In this document: positions 43,432-52,791 of the stretch, piece by piece
Layout of the letters: each line of letters starts with the position of its first letter
Position numbering within the stretch: the stretch's first letter is position 1
Source of the DNA: Nocardioides sp. Root682
GTDB taxonomy: Bacteria > Actinomycetota > Actinomycetes > Propionibacteriales > Nocardioidaceae
Length of the DNA stretch: 64,000 bases
Direction: 5' to 3'
Assembly: GCF_001427795.1 (NCBI RefSeq)
Contig: NZ_LMHJ01000004.1
Coordinates: forward strand, 248,001-312,000
Made by a program: the position numbers and the translations under genes
The notes under the pieces: model-generated
Told to the model about the DNA's origin: nothing
The model's input: only the letters and a program-made list of their open reading frames with translations
The model's database searches: none

Positions 43432-44190
43432 ATGTCGTCGCAGCGCCGTCCTTCCAGCGCCCGCGGCCGGACCACCCGCGGGCCGCTGCCCGCCGACGTC
43501 TACTGGCGCCGGCGTCTCTTCGTCGGCACCGTCGCGTTCTCGCTCGTCTTCGTGATCGCCCGCTGGCTCACCGGCGGCAGTGACGGATCCTCCGACGAGA
43601 CGCCCGTCGCCGAGCAGGCCGGCGCCCAGGTGTCGGCGACCCGGACCGTGACCGCTGGCGACGACGCCGCGACGGAAGCCGCCTCCCCGGGGGCCACGGC
43701 CTCACCGACCCTGGCTGCGCCCGAGGGCACCTGCGACGCCGCCGACATCGCGGTCACGCCGTCGGTGACAGCAGGGCAGGTCGCGGGCGAGGACGTCACC
43801 CTCACCCTGTCGTTGCAGACCCTCACCTCCGAGGCCTGCACCTGGCAGGTCTCCAGCAAGAGCGTCACCGTCCGGATCGCCCAGGGCGGCGAGGAGATCT
43901 GGACGACCCGCCAGTGCGGAAAGGTCGTGCCGTCCCAGTCCGTCGTCGTACGACGCGCGGTGGCCACCGTCGTCACGATGGCGTGGAATGCCCGCGAGTC
44001 GAACCAGGGCTGCACCAGGCGCACCGAGTGGGTGCTGCCCGGTGACTTCACCATCGCGGCCGCCGCGCTCGGTGGGGAGCCCGCGGAGGCGGACTTCAGC
44101 CTCGTCGGGCCGGGCACGAAGACGGTCGAGGTGGAGCCGAGCACCGAGCCGGCCTCGTCCGACAACCCGCAGTGGGAACCTGCCGGTTAG
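43432..44190 (+). CDS. Membrane-anchored secreted-domain protein of unknown function
   Basis: A 252-aa protein with a basic cytoplasmic N terminus, one hydrophobic helix at about residues 28-46, a Ser/Thr/Ala-rich linker, and an extracytoplasmic domain of about 130 residues containing four cysteines (CDAAD, ACTW, RQCGK and QGCTR), likely two disulfides. The fold looks beta-rich. It is in the mutY-disA gap that holds Rv3587c in M. tuberculosis, but relationship was not tested. Its last 4 bp overlap convergent disA. Confidence 0.75.
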   Translation: MSSQRRPSSARGRTTRGPLPADVYWRRRLFVGTVAFSLVFVIARWLTGGSDGSSDETPVAEQAGAQVSATRTVTAGDDAATEAASPGATASPTLAAPEGTCDAADIAVTPSVTAGQVAGEDVTLTLSLQTLTSEACTWQVSSKSVTVRIAQGGEEIWTTRQCGKVVPSQSVVVRRAVATVVTMAWNARESNQGCTRRTEWVLPGDFTIAAAALGGEPAEADFSLVGPGTKTVEVEPSTEPASSDNPQWEPAG

Positions 44191-45260
44191 ACGTACCGCT
44201 CGAGGATCGTCGACTCGGCCAGCCGGCTGAGACCCTCGCGGACGCTGCGGGCACGCAGCTCCCCGACGCCCTCGACCGCCTGCAGGTCGTCGATCCCGGC
44301 GGACAGCAGCTTCTGCAGGGTGCCGAAGTGGTCGACCAGGCCCTCCACGACGTTCGTGGGGAGCCGCGGGACCTTCGTGAGCAGCCGGTAGCCCCGCGGT
44401 GCCACGGCGCCGTCGAGGTGCTCGCCGGTGCCGATGCCGAGCACCTTCGAGACGGCGGACGGGTCGACCAGGTCGGTCGCCGACAGCGCCTCGAGCTTGG
44501 AGAGCAGCTCGTTCGGGTCCCGGCTGCGGCGACGGGAGGGGACGTAGTCGCGGATCACGAGCTCACGCTCGGTGTCGACGCCGGTGATCAGCTCCTCGAG
44601 CTGCAGGGCCAGGAGGCGGCCATCGGTGCCCAGCTCGAGGACGTAGTCCTCGATCTCACGGGCGATCCGGGTGACCATCTCCAGACGCTGGGCCACGACG
44701 GCGACGTCGCGGACGGTGACGAGGTCCTCGATCTCCAGGGCCGACAGGGTGCTCGACACCTCGTCGAGGCGCAGCTTGTAGCGCTCCAGCGTCGCCAGCG
44801 CCTGGTTGGCGCGGGACAGGATCTGACCGGAGTCCTCGAGCACGTGGCGTACGTCGCCGACGTAGGCGGCGATGATCTGCATGGACTGCGACACCGAGAT
44901 GACGGGTCGGCCGGTCTGCTTGGCGACCCGGTCGGCGGTCCGGTGCCGGGTGCCGGTCTCCTCCGACGGGATGCTGTGGTCGGGCATCAGGTGCACCGCG
45001 GCCCGGATGATCCGGGTGAGGTCGCTGTCGACGATGATCGCGCCGTCCATCTTGGCCAGCTCGCGCAGGCCGGTGGCGGTGAACGGGACGTCGAGCTCGA
45101 AGCCACCGGTGCACAGCGTCTCGACGAGCTTGTCCTGACCGAGCACGATCAGCGCACCGGTGCGGCCGCGCAGGATGCGCTCGAGGCCGTCACGAAGCGG
45201 CGTGCCCGGGGCGATCAGTGCGAGGGTCTCGCGCAGTCGGGGATCGGCCGACGTGATCAC
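44187..45260 (-). CDS. disA: Diadenylate cyclase DisA, DNA integrity scanning protein
   Basis: Synthesises cyclic di-AMP and stalls at branched DNA. The N-terminal DAC domain has the DGA motif at 72-74 and RHRTA at 105-109, the catalytic pair of this family, followed by a long helical spine and a C-terminal helix-hairpin-helix domain (GIDDLQAVEGVGELRARSVREGL). Length of 357 aa is normal. It lies downstream of radA on the same strand, as in many actinobacteria; the pair links DNA repair with c-di-AMP signalling. Confidence 0.95.
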   Translation of the reverse strand: MITSADPRLRETLALIAPGTPLRDGLERILRGRTGALIVLGQDKLVETLCTGGFELDVPFTATGLRELAKMDGAIIVDSDLTRIIRAAVHLMPDHSIPSEETGTRHRTADRVAKQTGRPVISVSQSMQIIAAYVGDVRHVLEDSGQILSRANQALATLERYKLRLDEVSSTLSALEIEDLVTVRDVAVVAQRLEMVTRIAREIEDYVLELGTDGRLLALQLEELITGVDTERELVIRDYVPSRRRSRDPNELLSKLEALSATDLVDPSAVSKVLGIGTGEHLDGAVAPRGYRLLTKVPRLPTNVVEGLVDHFGTLQKLLSAGIDDLQAVEGVGELRARSVREGLSRLAESTILERYV

Positions 45261-45367
45261 GAGGGCTCCTCCCTGCGGTGCGGGCCTGACGACGATGGAA
45301 CGGGGACGACACCACCTTATCCATCACCACCCCCCAAGGTGCGGTGCTTTATCGGGGACGGGACTGT

Positions 45368-46804
45368 TCAGTCGGCCGCTTCGAGGACTTCCAGGGCGTG
45401 CTTGGTACGACGGTCGAGGTGCAGCAGGCGCAGGGCGGTCGCGACGTCGGGGGCCTCCACGACCCGCATCCCTTCGACCATCCGATCAGTGCTGGCGCGG
45501 CGGACGCCTTGCGCGGCCCCCGGATCGGCGGGCACGACGGCCATCTCGAAGCCGAGCCGGGCGGCTTCGGCCAGCCGCAGCGGCAGGTCGCGCACCCGGC
45601 GCAGCTCACCGGACAGCCCGATCTCGCCCATCGCCACGACCCCGGCCGGTGGCGCGCTGACGAAGGTCGCCGAGGCGACGGCGACCGCGACGGCCAGGTC
45701 GCTGCCGGGATCGGTGAGCCGGGCGCCGCCGACCGTCGAGGCGAACACGTCGTGTTGGTGGAGCTTGATCCCGCAGTGCTGCTGGAGCACGGCGAGCACC
45801 ATGGCCAGGCGTGAACCGTCGAGCCCGGACGTCGTACGACGGGGGCGCTCGGCCGGCGAGACGGTCACCAGCGCCTGCACCTCCGCGAGCAGCGGTCGGC
45901 GGCCCTCCATGGTGACGGCCACGCAGGTGCCGGCGACGCGTCCGTGGTGGCGCTCGGTGAAGATGCCGGTCGGGTCGTCGACGGCGCGGATGCCGTCGGG
46001 ACCGAGGTCGAAGCAACCGACCTCGTCGACCGGACCGAAGCGGTTCTTGACCGCGCGCAGCATCCGGAAGCGGGAGTCACGGTCACCCTCGAAGTGCAGG
46101 ACGACGTCGACGAGGTGCTCCAGCACGCGGGGCCCCGCGATCCCGCCGTCCTTGGTGACGTGGCCGATCATCACGACCGTGATGTCGCGGCTCTTCGCCA
46201 TCCGCACCAGCGCCTGGGCGACCTCCTTCACCTGGGTGACACCACCGGAGACGCCGTCGACCTCGGAGGCACTGATCGTCTGCACGGAGTCGATCACCAC
46301 CATCTTGGGCCGGACCTGCTCGATGTGGGTGAGGACGGCGCCGAGGTCGGTCTCGGCGGCGAGGTAGAGCTCGTCGTGGATCGCCCCGGTGCGGTCGGCG
46401 CGCAGCCGCACCTGGGCCGGCGACTCCTCGCCGGTGATGTAGAGCGTGCGCTGCGAGCGCTGGGCCGTGCGAGCGGCCACCTCGAGCAGCAGTGTCGACT
46501 TGCCGACGCCGGGCTCGCCGGCCAGCAGCACCGCGGCGCCCGGCACCAGGCCGCCACCGAGCACCCGGTCCAGCTCGGGCACGCCCGAGAGATGGTGCAC
46601 GGCCGTGTCGGCCGAGATCTGGCCGATCGGCACTGCGGCGGAGGTCACGGGTGAAGCCGTCGTACGGCTGGTGGCGGCGCCGGCGGTCGCCACCTCGGAG
46701 ACCGAGCCCCACGCCTGGCACTCGCCGCACCGGCCCACCCACTTCGCCGTGGACCAGCCGCACTCGCCGCATCGGTAAGTCGAACGTACTTTCGAACCAG
46801 CCAT
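45368..46804 (-). CDS. radA: DNA repair protein RadA
   Basis: A RecA-like branch-migration motor. The N-terminal zinc finger uses C12, C15, C26 and C29, Walker A (GEPGVGKST) lies at 96-104, the RadA-specific KNRFG motif at 253-257, and the Lon-like C-terminal domain completes the 478 aa. I use the ATG at 46804, which gives the standard MAGSKVRSTYRC start; longer readings enter the divergent lacI region. It is 107 bp upstream of disA. Confidence 0.94.
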   Translation of the reverse strand: MAGSKVRSTYRCGECGWSTAKWVGRCGECQAWGSVSEVATAGAATSRTTASPVTSAAVPIGQISADTAVHHLSGVPELDRVLGGGLVPGAAVLLAGEPGVGKSTLLLEVAARTAQRSQRTLYITGEESPAQVRLRADRTGAIHDELYLAAETDLGAVLTHIEQVRPKMVVIDSVQTISASEVDGVSGGVTQVKEVAQALVRMAKSRDITVVMIGHVTKDGGIAGPRVLEHLVDVVLHFEGDRDSRFRMLRAVKNRFGPVDEVGCFDLGPDGIRAVDDPTGIFTERHHGRVAGTCVAVTMEGRRPLLAEVQALVTVSPAERPRRTTSGLDGSRLAMVLAVLQQHCGIKLHQHDVFASTVGGARLTDPGSDLAVAVAVASATFVSAPPAGVVAMGEIGLSGELRRVRDLPLRLAEAARLGFEMAVVPADPGAAQGVRRASTDRMVEGMRVVEAPDVATALRLLHLDRRTKHALEVLEAAD

Positions 46805-46876
46805 GTTCCAGACGTTAGGACATGCCTCCGACACGACGCGGCAGGCACGCCCGGCGGTGCATGGGATCATGGGCCG

Positions 46877-47911
46877 GTGGACATCCCTCGGCTCCCGGCG
46901 ACCCTCGCCGACGTCGCCGAACGGGCTGGCGTGTCCCGGCAGACCGTCTCCAACGCGATCAACAGCCCCGACCTGCTGCGGGCCGACACCCTCGAGCGGG
47001 TCCGGGCGGTCATCGACGAGCTCGGCTACACCCCCAACCAGGCCGCGCGACAGCTCCGCACCCGCTCCTCGCGGCTGATCGGCCTGCGGTTGACGCCTCC
47101 GCAGGAGTTCACCGCGAACATGGCGATGGACCGGTTCGTGCGCAGCCTGGTCGAGGCGTCGCGGGTGGTCGGCTACCACGTGCTGCTGCTCTCGACCGGC
47201 CCCGTCGTCGAAGGGTCCCGGCCCGACGCGATGGCCGGGTACGACGACCTGCTCCGCTCCACGGCCGTCGACGCCTTCGTCGTCACCGACACCTACCTCG
47301 GCAACCAGCAGACCGTCGGACTGGCCGAGCGGCGCGCGCCGTTCGTCGCGTTCGGGCGGCCCTGGGACGACCCGGGCGCCACCCACCCCTGGGTCGACGT
47401 CGACGGCGCGGCGGGTGTGCAGGCCGCCACCGACCACGTCCGCGACCTCGGCCACGAGCGGGTCGCCTGGGTCGGTTGGGTCCCCGGATCCAGGCTGGGT
47501 GACGACAGGCGATCAGGTTGGCACCGGGCCATGGCCGCGCACGGACTCTCGACCTCGGGCCTTGAGGCCGCCGTCGAGGACACCGTCGAAGCGGGCCGTC
47601 AGGCGGCTGCAGAACTGCTCGACGCGGTCGGCCCGTCGGCCTTCATCTGCGCTTCGGACACTCTCGCCGTGGGCGTCCTGCAGGCGCTCGCGGATCGTGG
47701 GGAGTTCGCCGGTCGCGACGTCGCGGTCGTCGGGTTCGACGACTCGCAGGTCGCGCAGGTGCTGGGGCTGACGTCGGTCCGACAGCCGCTGGAGCAGGTG
47801 GCCGTGGAGCTGGTCGACGCGCTCACGGGCCTGCTCGGTGCCACCGGGTACGACGCCGCCGGGGTCCTGCTCGCGCCGACGCTCGCCGTTCGGCGTACGA
47901 CCTCGGGCTGA
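46877..47911 (+). CDS. LacI-family transcriptional regulator
   Basis: 344 aa. The N-terminal helix-turn-helix is TLADVAERAGVSRQTVSNAIN at about residues 9-29 with the hinge ARQLRTRSSRLIGL, and the periplasmic-binding-like domain follows to the end (VVGFDDSQVAQVLGLTSVRQPLEQV). It is divergent from radA; no sugar-transport operon is adjacent, so the ligand and targets are unknown. The GTG at 46877 is preceded by no strong ribosome site. Confidence 0.9.
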   Translation: MDIPRLPATLADVAERAGVSRQTVSNAINSPDLLRADTLERVRAVIDELGYTPNQAARQLRTRSSRLIGLRLTPPQEFTANMAMDRFVRSLVEASRVVGYHVLLLSTGPVVEGSRPDAMAGYDDLLRSTAVDAFVVTDTYLGNQQTVGLAERRAPFVAFGRPWDDPGATHPWVDVDGAAGVQAATDHVRDLGHERVAWVGWVPGSRLGDDRRSGWHRAMAAHGLSTSGLEAAVEDTVEAGRQAAAELLDAVGPSAFICASDTLAVGVLQALADRGEFAGRDVAVVGFDDSQVAQVLGLTSVRQPLEQVAVELVDALTGLLGATGYDAAGVLLAPTLAVRRTTSG

Positions 47912-48006
47912 GCAGAATTTCCTGTCCCGTGAGGGGCGACAAGGACGCTGTGCGGGTGTGAGGATGTCGACGCAGCAATCCTGCATCCCACTCGGAAGGA
48001 ACACCC

Positions 48007-49548
48007 ATGTCCTCAGGTGTCAATCGGCGACGCCGCGTCGCCGCCCTCACGGTCGCGACCGGCCTCACCTTGGCCGGTCTCGCCGCGTTCGGATCCGGTG
48101 CCAGCGCCGCACCGACCGGTGCTCTCGACGGACCGCCGTCCACCCCGGTCCCGATCAGCACGCCCGACGGCGTGGTGTCGGCGTACCTGCTCAACACGAA
48201 GATCGTGAACCCCGGCCAGGTCCGTCTGGTCGAGCGAGCGGTCCGCGCAGCGGATGGCGTCGTCGTCCAGACCTGGCCGCAGATCGGTGTCATCGTCGCC
48301 CACAGCGACCAGGCCGACTTCCGCGACCAGGTCCGTGCGCTGGCGGGCCACGCGCTCGAGTCCGTCGGTGCCACCCGCACCGTGCCGGTGCTGGAGGGCA
48401 CGCCCGAAGGTGTCCCTGCTCCGTGGGGACCGGGCAACGGCCAGATCGGCAGGAGCAGCACGGCTGATCGCAGCGAGGACAACACCGGCGCCGAGGCGAC
48501 CCTCGCCGTCGCGCCCGATCCGCGTGAGTCCGAGCAGTGGGACCTCGCCATGATCAAGGCCGACCAGGCGCACGAGATCACCGATGGTTCGAGGGACGTC
48601 GTGGTCGGCGTCCTCGACAGCGGCATCGACCCCGACCACCCGGACCTCGCGGCCAACATCGACGTCGAGGACTCGGTCAACTGCACCGACGCCGGCCGGC
48701 CGGACACCTCGGCAACCGGTTGGTACCCGACCACCAGCGACCACGGCACCCACGTCGCCGGCACGATCGGCGCCGCCCGCAACGGCACCGGCATCGTCGG
48801 TGTCGCCCCCGGCGTGAGGATGGCGTCCGTGAAGGTCGTCAGCGACGAGGGCTTCATCTATCCCGAGTTCGCGGTCTGCGGCTTCGTCTGGGCCGGCCAG
48901 CACGGCATGGACGTCACCAACAACAGCTACTACGTCGACCCGTTCCAGTTCTACTGCGAGGACCAGGCCGACCAGTACGCCGCCAAGGAAGCCGTACGAC
49001 GCGCCGTGACCTGGTCCACCGGCAAGGGCGTCGTGCACGCCGCCGCGGCCGGCAACTCGTCGTACGACCTGGCGAACAAGACGACCGACGACACCAGCCC
49101 GGACGACAGCACCCCGATCCTGCGGACCCTCAACAGCGAGTGCGACGACATCCCGACCGAGCTGGACGGCGTCGTCACCGTCTCGTCGCTGGAGCGCTTC
49201 CCGACGACGGGCCTCGAGAACCGCCTCTCGGGCTTCAGCAACCGTGGCCTCGGTGTCATCGACGTCGCTGCGCCCGGCTCGCGCATCCTGTCGACCGTCG
49301 TCACCAACAACGGCTACGGCCTGAAGTCCGGTACGTCGATGGCCTCACCGCACGTCGCGGGGGTCCTGGCGCTGATGAAGTCGGTGCACCCTGACTGGTC
49401 GCCGGCCCAGATGATCGAGAAGCTGCGCGTCCAGGCCGACGACCACGCCTGTGTCGTCGCGACCGCCGGTGCGCCGTGCGTGGGCACCGACCAGGACAAC
49501 AGCTACTACGGAGAGGGCGTCGTCGACGCACTCGACGCTGTCCAGTGA
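48007..49548 (+). CDS. Secreted S8 subtilisin-like serine protease
   Basis: A 513-aa preproenzyme. A signal peptide spans about residues 1-34 (basic start, hydrophobic core VAALTVATGLTLAGLAAF, ASA box). A propeptide of about 150 residues follows. The catalytic triad is D204 (VLDSGID), H246 (DHGTHVAG) and S444 (GTSMASPHVAG), with the oxyanion N350 in AAAGNSSYD. No C-terminal anchor is seen, so the enzyme should be released. AAGGAA precedes the ATG. Confidence 0.93.
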   Translation: MSSGVNRRRRVAALTVATGLTLAGLAAFGSGASAAPTGALDGPPSTPVPISTPDGVVSAYLLNTKIVNPGQVRLVERAVRAADGVVVQTWPQIGVIVAHSDQADFRDQVRALAGHALESVGATRTVPVLEGTPEGVPAPWGPGNGQIGRSSTADRSEDNTGAEATLAVAPDPRESEQWDLAMIKADQAHEITDGSRDVVVGVLDSGIDPDHPDLAANIDVEDSVNCTDAGRPDTSATGWYPTTSDHGTHVAGTIGAARNGTGIVGVAPGVRMASVKVVSDEGFIYPEFAVCGFVWAGQHGMDVTNNSYYVDPFQFYCEDQADQYAAKEAVRRAVTWSTGKGVVHAAAAGNSSYDLANKTTDDTSPDDSTPILRTLNSECDDIPTELDGVVTVSSLERFPTTGLENRLSGFSNRGLGVIDVAAPGSRILSTVVTNNGYGLKSGTSMASPHVAGVLALMKSVHPDWSPAQMIEKLRVQADDHACVVATAGAPCVGTDQDNSYYGEGVVDALDAVQ

Positions 49549-49551
49549 TGG

Positions 49552-50280
49552 TCAGTGAGTGCGTGACCAGAGGTTGACCGCGTAGTCGACCTCGAGGCCC
49601 TCGTGATGGGTCAGGATCTCGTCCGCAATGTCGGGCTTGAACTCGATCCGCACGACGGCCTCGAGGTCGGCACGCTTCTCGAAGCGCCAACCCATGTCGA
49701 CCCGGTCGAGCGTCCAGCCCCGGATGCTCCAGAACCGCTCGGTGTCGGCAGGGGAGTCCAGGTGCGGGTAGCCCCGCCGGAACCAGGCGCCGAAGGTGGA
49801 GCGGGACCCGTCGTTGTCGATGACCAGTGCCGTCCCGCCGGGGCGCAGCACCCGGTCGAGCTCGACGAGCCCGGGCTCGCAGCCGCGTCCGAAGAAGTAG
49901 GCCCAGCGCGCGTGGACGACGTCGACCGACGAGTCCGGCAACGGGATCGCCTGTGCGGTGCCGGAGAGCACCACGGCGTTGGTGACGTCGCGCGAGCGGA
50001 GTCGCCGTTCGGCCAACCGGATCAGGCCCGGGTGCGGTTCGACGCCGACGACCCTCGCGGCGGTCGCGGCGAAACGGGGCAGGTGGAAGCCGGAGCCACA
50101 GCCCAGGTCGAGCACGACGCGACCGGACCAGTCAGCCCGAGCCTCCATGGCCGACCAGAGTCGACCGTCGGGGTCGGCGGCGTGGTTCTCGAGCTCGTAG
50201 GTGGCCGTGTGGTGCCAGATGTTCGGGCTCGGGATGGTGCCCGGGGGTTTCGAGGCTCGCTGCGCTCGCACCTCAACCAC
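49552..50280 (-). CDS. Class I SAM-dependent methyltransferase
   Basis: About 242 aa. The Rossmann core has VVLDLGCGSGFHLPRFA (motif I) with an acidic VGVEPH second strand, and VDVVHARWAYFFG plus LRPGGTALVIDND further on, typical of UbiE/small-molecule methyltransferases. The start is uncertain: GTGs at 50280 and 50271 both lie inside a repeat element, and the recognisable protein (SPNIWHHTATYELENHA) begins about 20 residues later. Substrate unknown. Confidence 0.8.
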   Translation of the reverse strand: MVEVRAQRASKPPGTIPSPNIWHHTATYELENHAADPDGRLWSAMEARADWSGRVVLDLGCGSGFHLPRFAATAARVVGVEPHPGLIRLAERRLRSRDVTNAVVLSGTAQAIPLPDSSVDVVHARWAYFFGRGCEPGLVELDRVLRPGGTALVIDNDGSRSTFGAWFRRGYPHLDSPADTERFWSIRGWTLDRVDMGWRFEKRADLEAVVRIEFKPDIADEILTHHEGLEVDYAVNLWSRTH

Positions 50281-50281
50281 C
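50246..50281. repeat. REP-like intergenic repeat, GAGG...CCTC type
   Basis: A 36-bp sequence beginning GGTTTCGAGGCTCGCTGC and ending CACCTCAACCACC, with imperfect dyad symmetry (GGTT..GAGG / CCTC..AACC). From memory this motif is very abundant between genes in Nocardioides-type genomes; not checked. Here it overlaps the 5' end of the methyltransferase frame and supplies its possible GTG starts. Confidence 0.6.
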
Positions 50282-50291
50282 GGGAAGTCGC

Positions 50292-50939
50292 TCAGATCCT
50301 TACGATGCCGTTCGGGGTCAGCACCTGGGCCGCGAGGATGCCGGGGGTGCCGTGCGGGGCGACCCACTCGACCTTGACGTCCTCGAGCGGAGCCTCGACG
50401 GTCTCGCCGAGCCACTCGCTGACCCGCTGCGGGTCACCGGCGATCTCGATGCCCGCGAGGGACACGGTGCCATCGGCGCCCGCGGACGGGTGCAGCTCGG
50501 CCGGGACGTCCCAGTTGATGAAGAAGGGGAGCTGCGGGTCCGCGATCAGGCCGTTGATGCCGATCTGCTGCCACTTCAGCGAGGTGCCGTCGGGGCGGTG
50601 CCGCGAACCGGGAGCTGCGGAGCGACCGAGGCGCTGCTCGACGACCGAGATGTCCGGGACCGCGACGGCCCAGCCGAGCCAGCCGCCACCGAGGGCGGAG
50701 CGGGCCTTGACGGCCTGGCCGAACGGCGCCTTGTCGGACGCCGGGTGGTCGAGGGCCTGGACGATCTCGAGGTAGATGCCGTCGGCCAGCGGAAGGATCA
50801 TGTTGACCGTGCCGAAGCGGGGGTGGACACCACCATCGACGAACTCACGCCCGAGTGCTGCTCCGAGCCGCGCAGCGGTGCTCTCGAGTCCGTCGGGCCC
50901 TGCTGCGTAGGAGAGATGGTCGAGGCGCATGTCAGACAT
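50292..50939 (-). CDS. Glyoxalase-like / VOC-superfamily protein
   Basis: A 215-aa protein of the glyoxalase-like (VOC) class: MRLDHLSYAAGPDGLESTAARLGAALG at the N terminus, FGTVNMILPLADGIYLEIVQAL in the first beta-alpha module, and FFINWDVPAELHPSAG in the second. Such proteins bind a metal or small hydrophobic ligand. The ATG at 50939 is preferred over the upstream extension, which looks non-coding. Function not predictable. Confidence 0.8.
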   Translation of the reverse strand: MSDMRLDHLSYAAGPDGLESTAARLGAALGREFVDGGVHPRFGTVNMILPLADGIYLEIVQALDHPASDKAPFGQAVKARSALGGGWLGWAVAVPDISVVEQRLGRSAAPGSRHRPDGTSLKWQQIGINGLIADPQLPFFINWDVPAELHPSAGADGTVSLAGIEIAGDPQRVSEWLGETVEAPLEDVKVEWVAPHGTPGILAAQVLTPNGIVRI

Positions 50940-51032
50940 TCTGAACTTCGCCTGAGAGAGCGAAACCGGCGGGGTCCGGGTTTCTTGATGTCGAGAGGTG
51001 GTCGTCACGCCGGGTGGGGTGACCGAACAAGG

Positions 51033-51794
51033 TCAGCGCGGGTCAGCCGGATGCAGCGCGAGCGCCGATCGCGAGCGCAGGTGCGCCTCGCAGTGGCGGA
51101 CCAGCTCGTCGTACCCCTTGCGGCCCATCAGGGCGACCAGCTCGGCCTCGTTGGAGACGTAGACCGGCTCCAGGGCCACGTGGGCCTCGGTGTTGCCCGA
51201 GCAGTACCAGTCGAGGTCGTGGCCTCCGGGACCCCAGCCGCGGCGGTCGTACTCGCTGATGCAGACCTCCGTGTACGACGACCCGTCCATCCGCTCGACC
51301 TCGCGGAAGGTGCGCCGGATGGGCAGCTGCCAGCAGACGTCCGGCTTGGTCTCGAGCGGGTTGCGGCCCTGGTCCAGTGCCAGGCCGTGGAGCGCGCATC
51401 CCGCTCCAGCGTGGAAATTCTCGCGATTCGCGAACACGCAGGAGCTCTGGCCGTCGACCTTGTGGGCGCGCGTCTTGCGCTCGCCGTCGTCGTCCTTCTC
51501 CACCCAGTCCTTGCGCTTCACCGGGCGGCCCGGGTGGTGCTGCCACTGCTCGGGGGTGAGCTGCTCGACGAAGCCGGCGACCCGCTCCTCGTCCTCCTTG
51601 TCGGCGAAGTGCGCGCCGAGGGTGCAGCAGCCGACGTCGGGGGAGTCGGCGTAGATGCCGGCGCAACCATTGCCGAAGATGCAGGTGTACGACGAGGTGA
51701 GCCAGGTCAGGTCACACCGCAGGACCTCGGTCTCGTCGGCGGGGTTGGTGAACTCCACCCACGCGCGGGGAAAGTCGAGCGGGACCTCAGGCAT
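51033..51794 (-). CDS. Conserved cysteine-rich protein, possible metal-cluster protein
   Basis: 253 aa with about ten cysteines arranged CDLTW, CIFGNGC, GCCTLG, SCVF, GCALHG, VCWQ, VCIS, YCSG and HCEAH. The arrangement resembles Fe/Zn-cluster YkgJ or DUF3109-like proteins, but I did not recognise a named family. Most of the first half is polar and charged, with no membrane helix. It is divergent from the Ppx/GppA gene by about 58 bp. A redox or metal-binding role is inferred only from the cysteine pattern. Confidence 0.68.
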   Translation of the reverse strand: MPEVPLDFPRAWVEFTNPADETEVLRCDLTWLTSSYTCIFGNGCAGIYADSPDVGCCTLGAHFADKEDEERVAGFVEQLTPEQWQHHPGRPVKRKDWVEKDDDGERKTRAHKVDGQSSCVFANRENFHAGAGCALHGLALDQGRNPLETKPDVCWQLPIRRTFREVERMDGSSYTEVCISEYDRRGWGPGGHDLDWYCSGNTEAHVALEPVYVSNEAELVALMGRKGYDELVRHCEAHLRSRSALALHPADPR

Positions 51795-51852
51795 CCGCCC
51801 AATCTAGAGGACTTCCGGTGGTTCTCCGCGCCGCGACGAGTACCTTGGACGC

Positions 51853-52791
51853 ATGCGGCTGGGCGTCCTCGACATCGGTTCCAACACCGGTCATCTCCTC
51901 GTGGTCGACGCACACGACGGTGCCGCGCCGCTGCCGGCGTACTCCTACAAGGAGCCGCTGCGCCTGGCCGAGCACCTCGACGAGTCGGGCGACGTGTCGC
52001 AGACCGGGATCGACGCGCTCGCCGCGTTCACGGCGCAGGCCGTGCGCGTTGCCGAGGAGAAGGGTTGCGAGGAGATGCTCTCCTTCGCCACCTCCGCGGT
52101 GCGCGACGCCGGCAACTCCGAGGCCGTGCTCGCACACGTCGAGCAGCAGACCGGCGTGCGGATCGCCGTACTCCCGGGGGAGGACGAGGCGCGCCTCACC
52201 TTCCTGGCCGTACGACGGTGGTTCGGCTGGTCGGCGGGGCGACTCGCTGTCTTCGACATCGGCGGCGGCTCCCTCGAGATCGCGGCCGGTTCCGACGAAC
52301 GCCCGACCGTTGCTTGGTCCCTGCCGCTGGGCGCTGCCCGGCTGGCGCGCGCCGACTTCGCGCTTGCTCCGGACGAGGAGCAGCTGCGCCAGATCCGGCG
52401 ACGCATCCGCTCCGAGATCGCTCGCGACGCGGGCCACCTGCTGCGGGCCGGCACCACCCACCGCGCGGCCGCGACCTCGAAGACGTTCCGCTCGCTGGCG
52501 AGGATCTGCGGTTCGGCCCCGTCGGGGGACGGCCCGCTCGTGCCGCGCTCGCTGCCGCTGGCCGAGCTGCGCCACTGGATCCCGAAGCTGGTGGCGATGA
52601 CGCCCGAGGAGCTGGCCGAGCTTCCCGGCGTCTCGCCGAGCCGCACCCACCAGATCGTCCCGGGGGCGCTGGTCGCCGAGGCGTGCATGGACATCTTCGA
52701 CCTCGCCGAGCTGGAGATCTGCCCGTGGGCGCTGCGTGAAGGCGTGATCCTGGAGCGCATCGACAAGCTCGGCGTGGCCGACGGACCGTGA
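51853..52791 (+). CDS. ppx: Ppx/GppA-family exopolyphosphatase or pppGpp phosphohydrolase
   Basis: A 312-aa sugar-kinase/Hsp70-like fold protein. VLDIGSNTGHLLVVD at residues 5-19 and LAVFDIGGGSLEIAAG near 133-148 are the two phosphate loops; FATSAVRDAGN is the connecting motif. It is the short form without an HD domain. It overlaps the following isomerase gene by a GTGA, so the two are co-translated. Which substrate is used (polyphosphate or pppGpp) is not decidable here. Confidence 0.88.
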   Translation: MRLGVLDIGSNTGHLLVVDAHDGAAPLPAYSYKEPLRLAEHLDESGDVSQTGIDALAAFTAQAVRVAEEKGCEEMLSFATSAVRDAGNSEAVLAHVEQQTGVRIAVLPGEDEARLTFLAVRRWFGWSAGRLAVFDIGGGSLEIAAGSDERPTVAWSLPLGAARLARADFALAPDEEQLRQIRRRIRSEIARDAGHLLRAGTTHRAAATSKTFRSLARICGSAPSGDGPLVPRSLPLAELRHWIPKLVAMTPEELAELPGVSPSRTHQIVPGALVAEACMDIFDLAELEICPWALREGVILERIDKLGVADGP

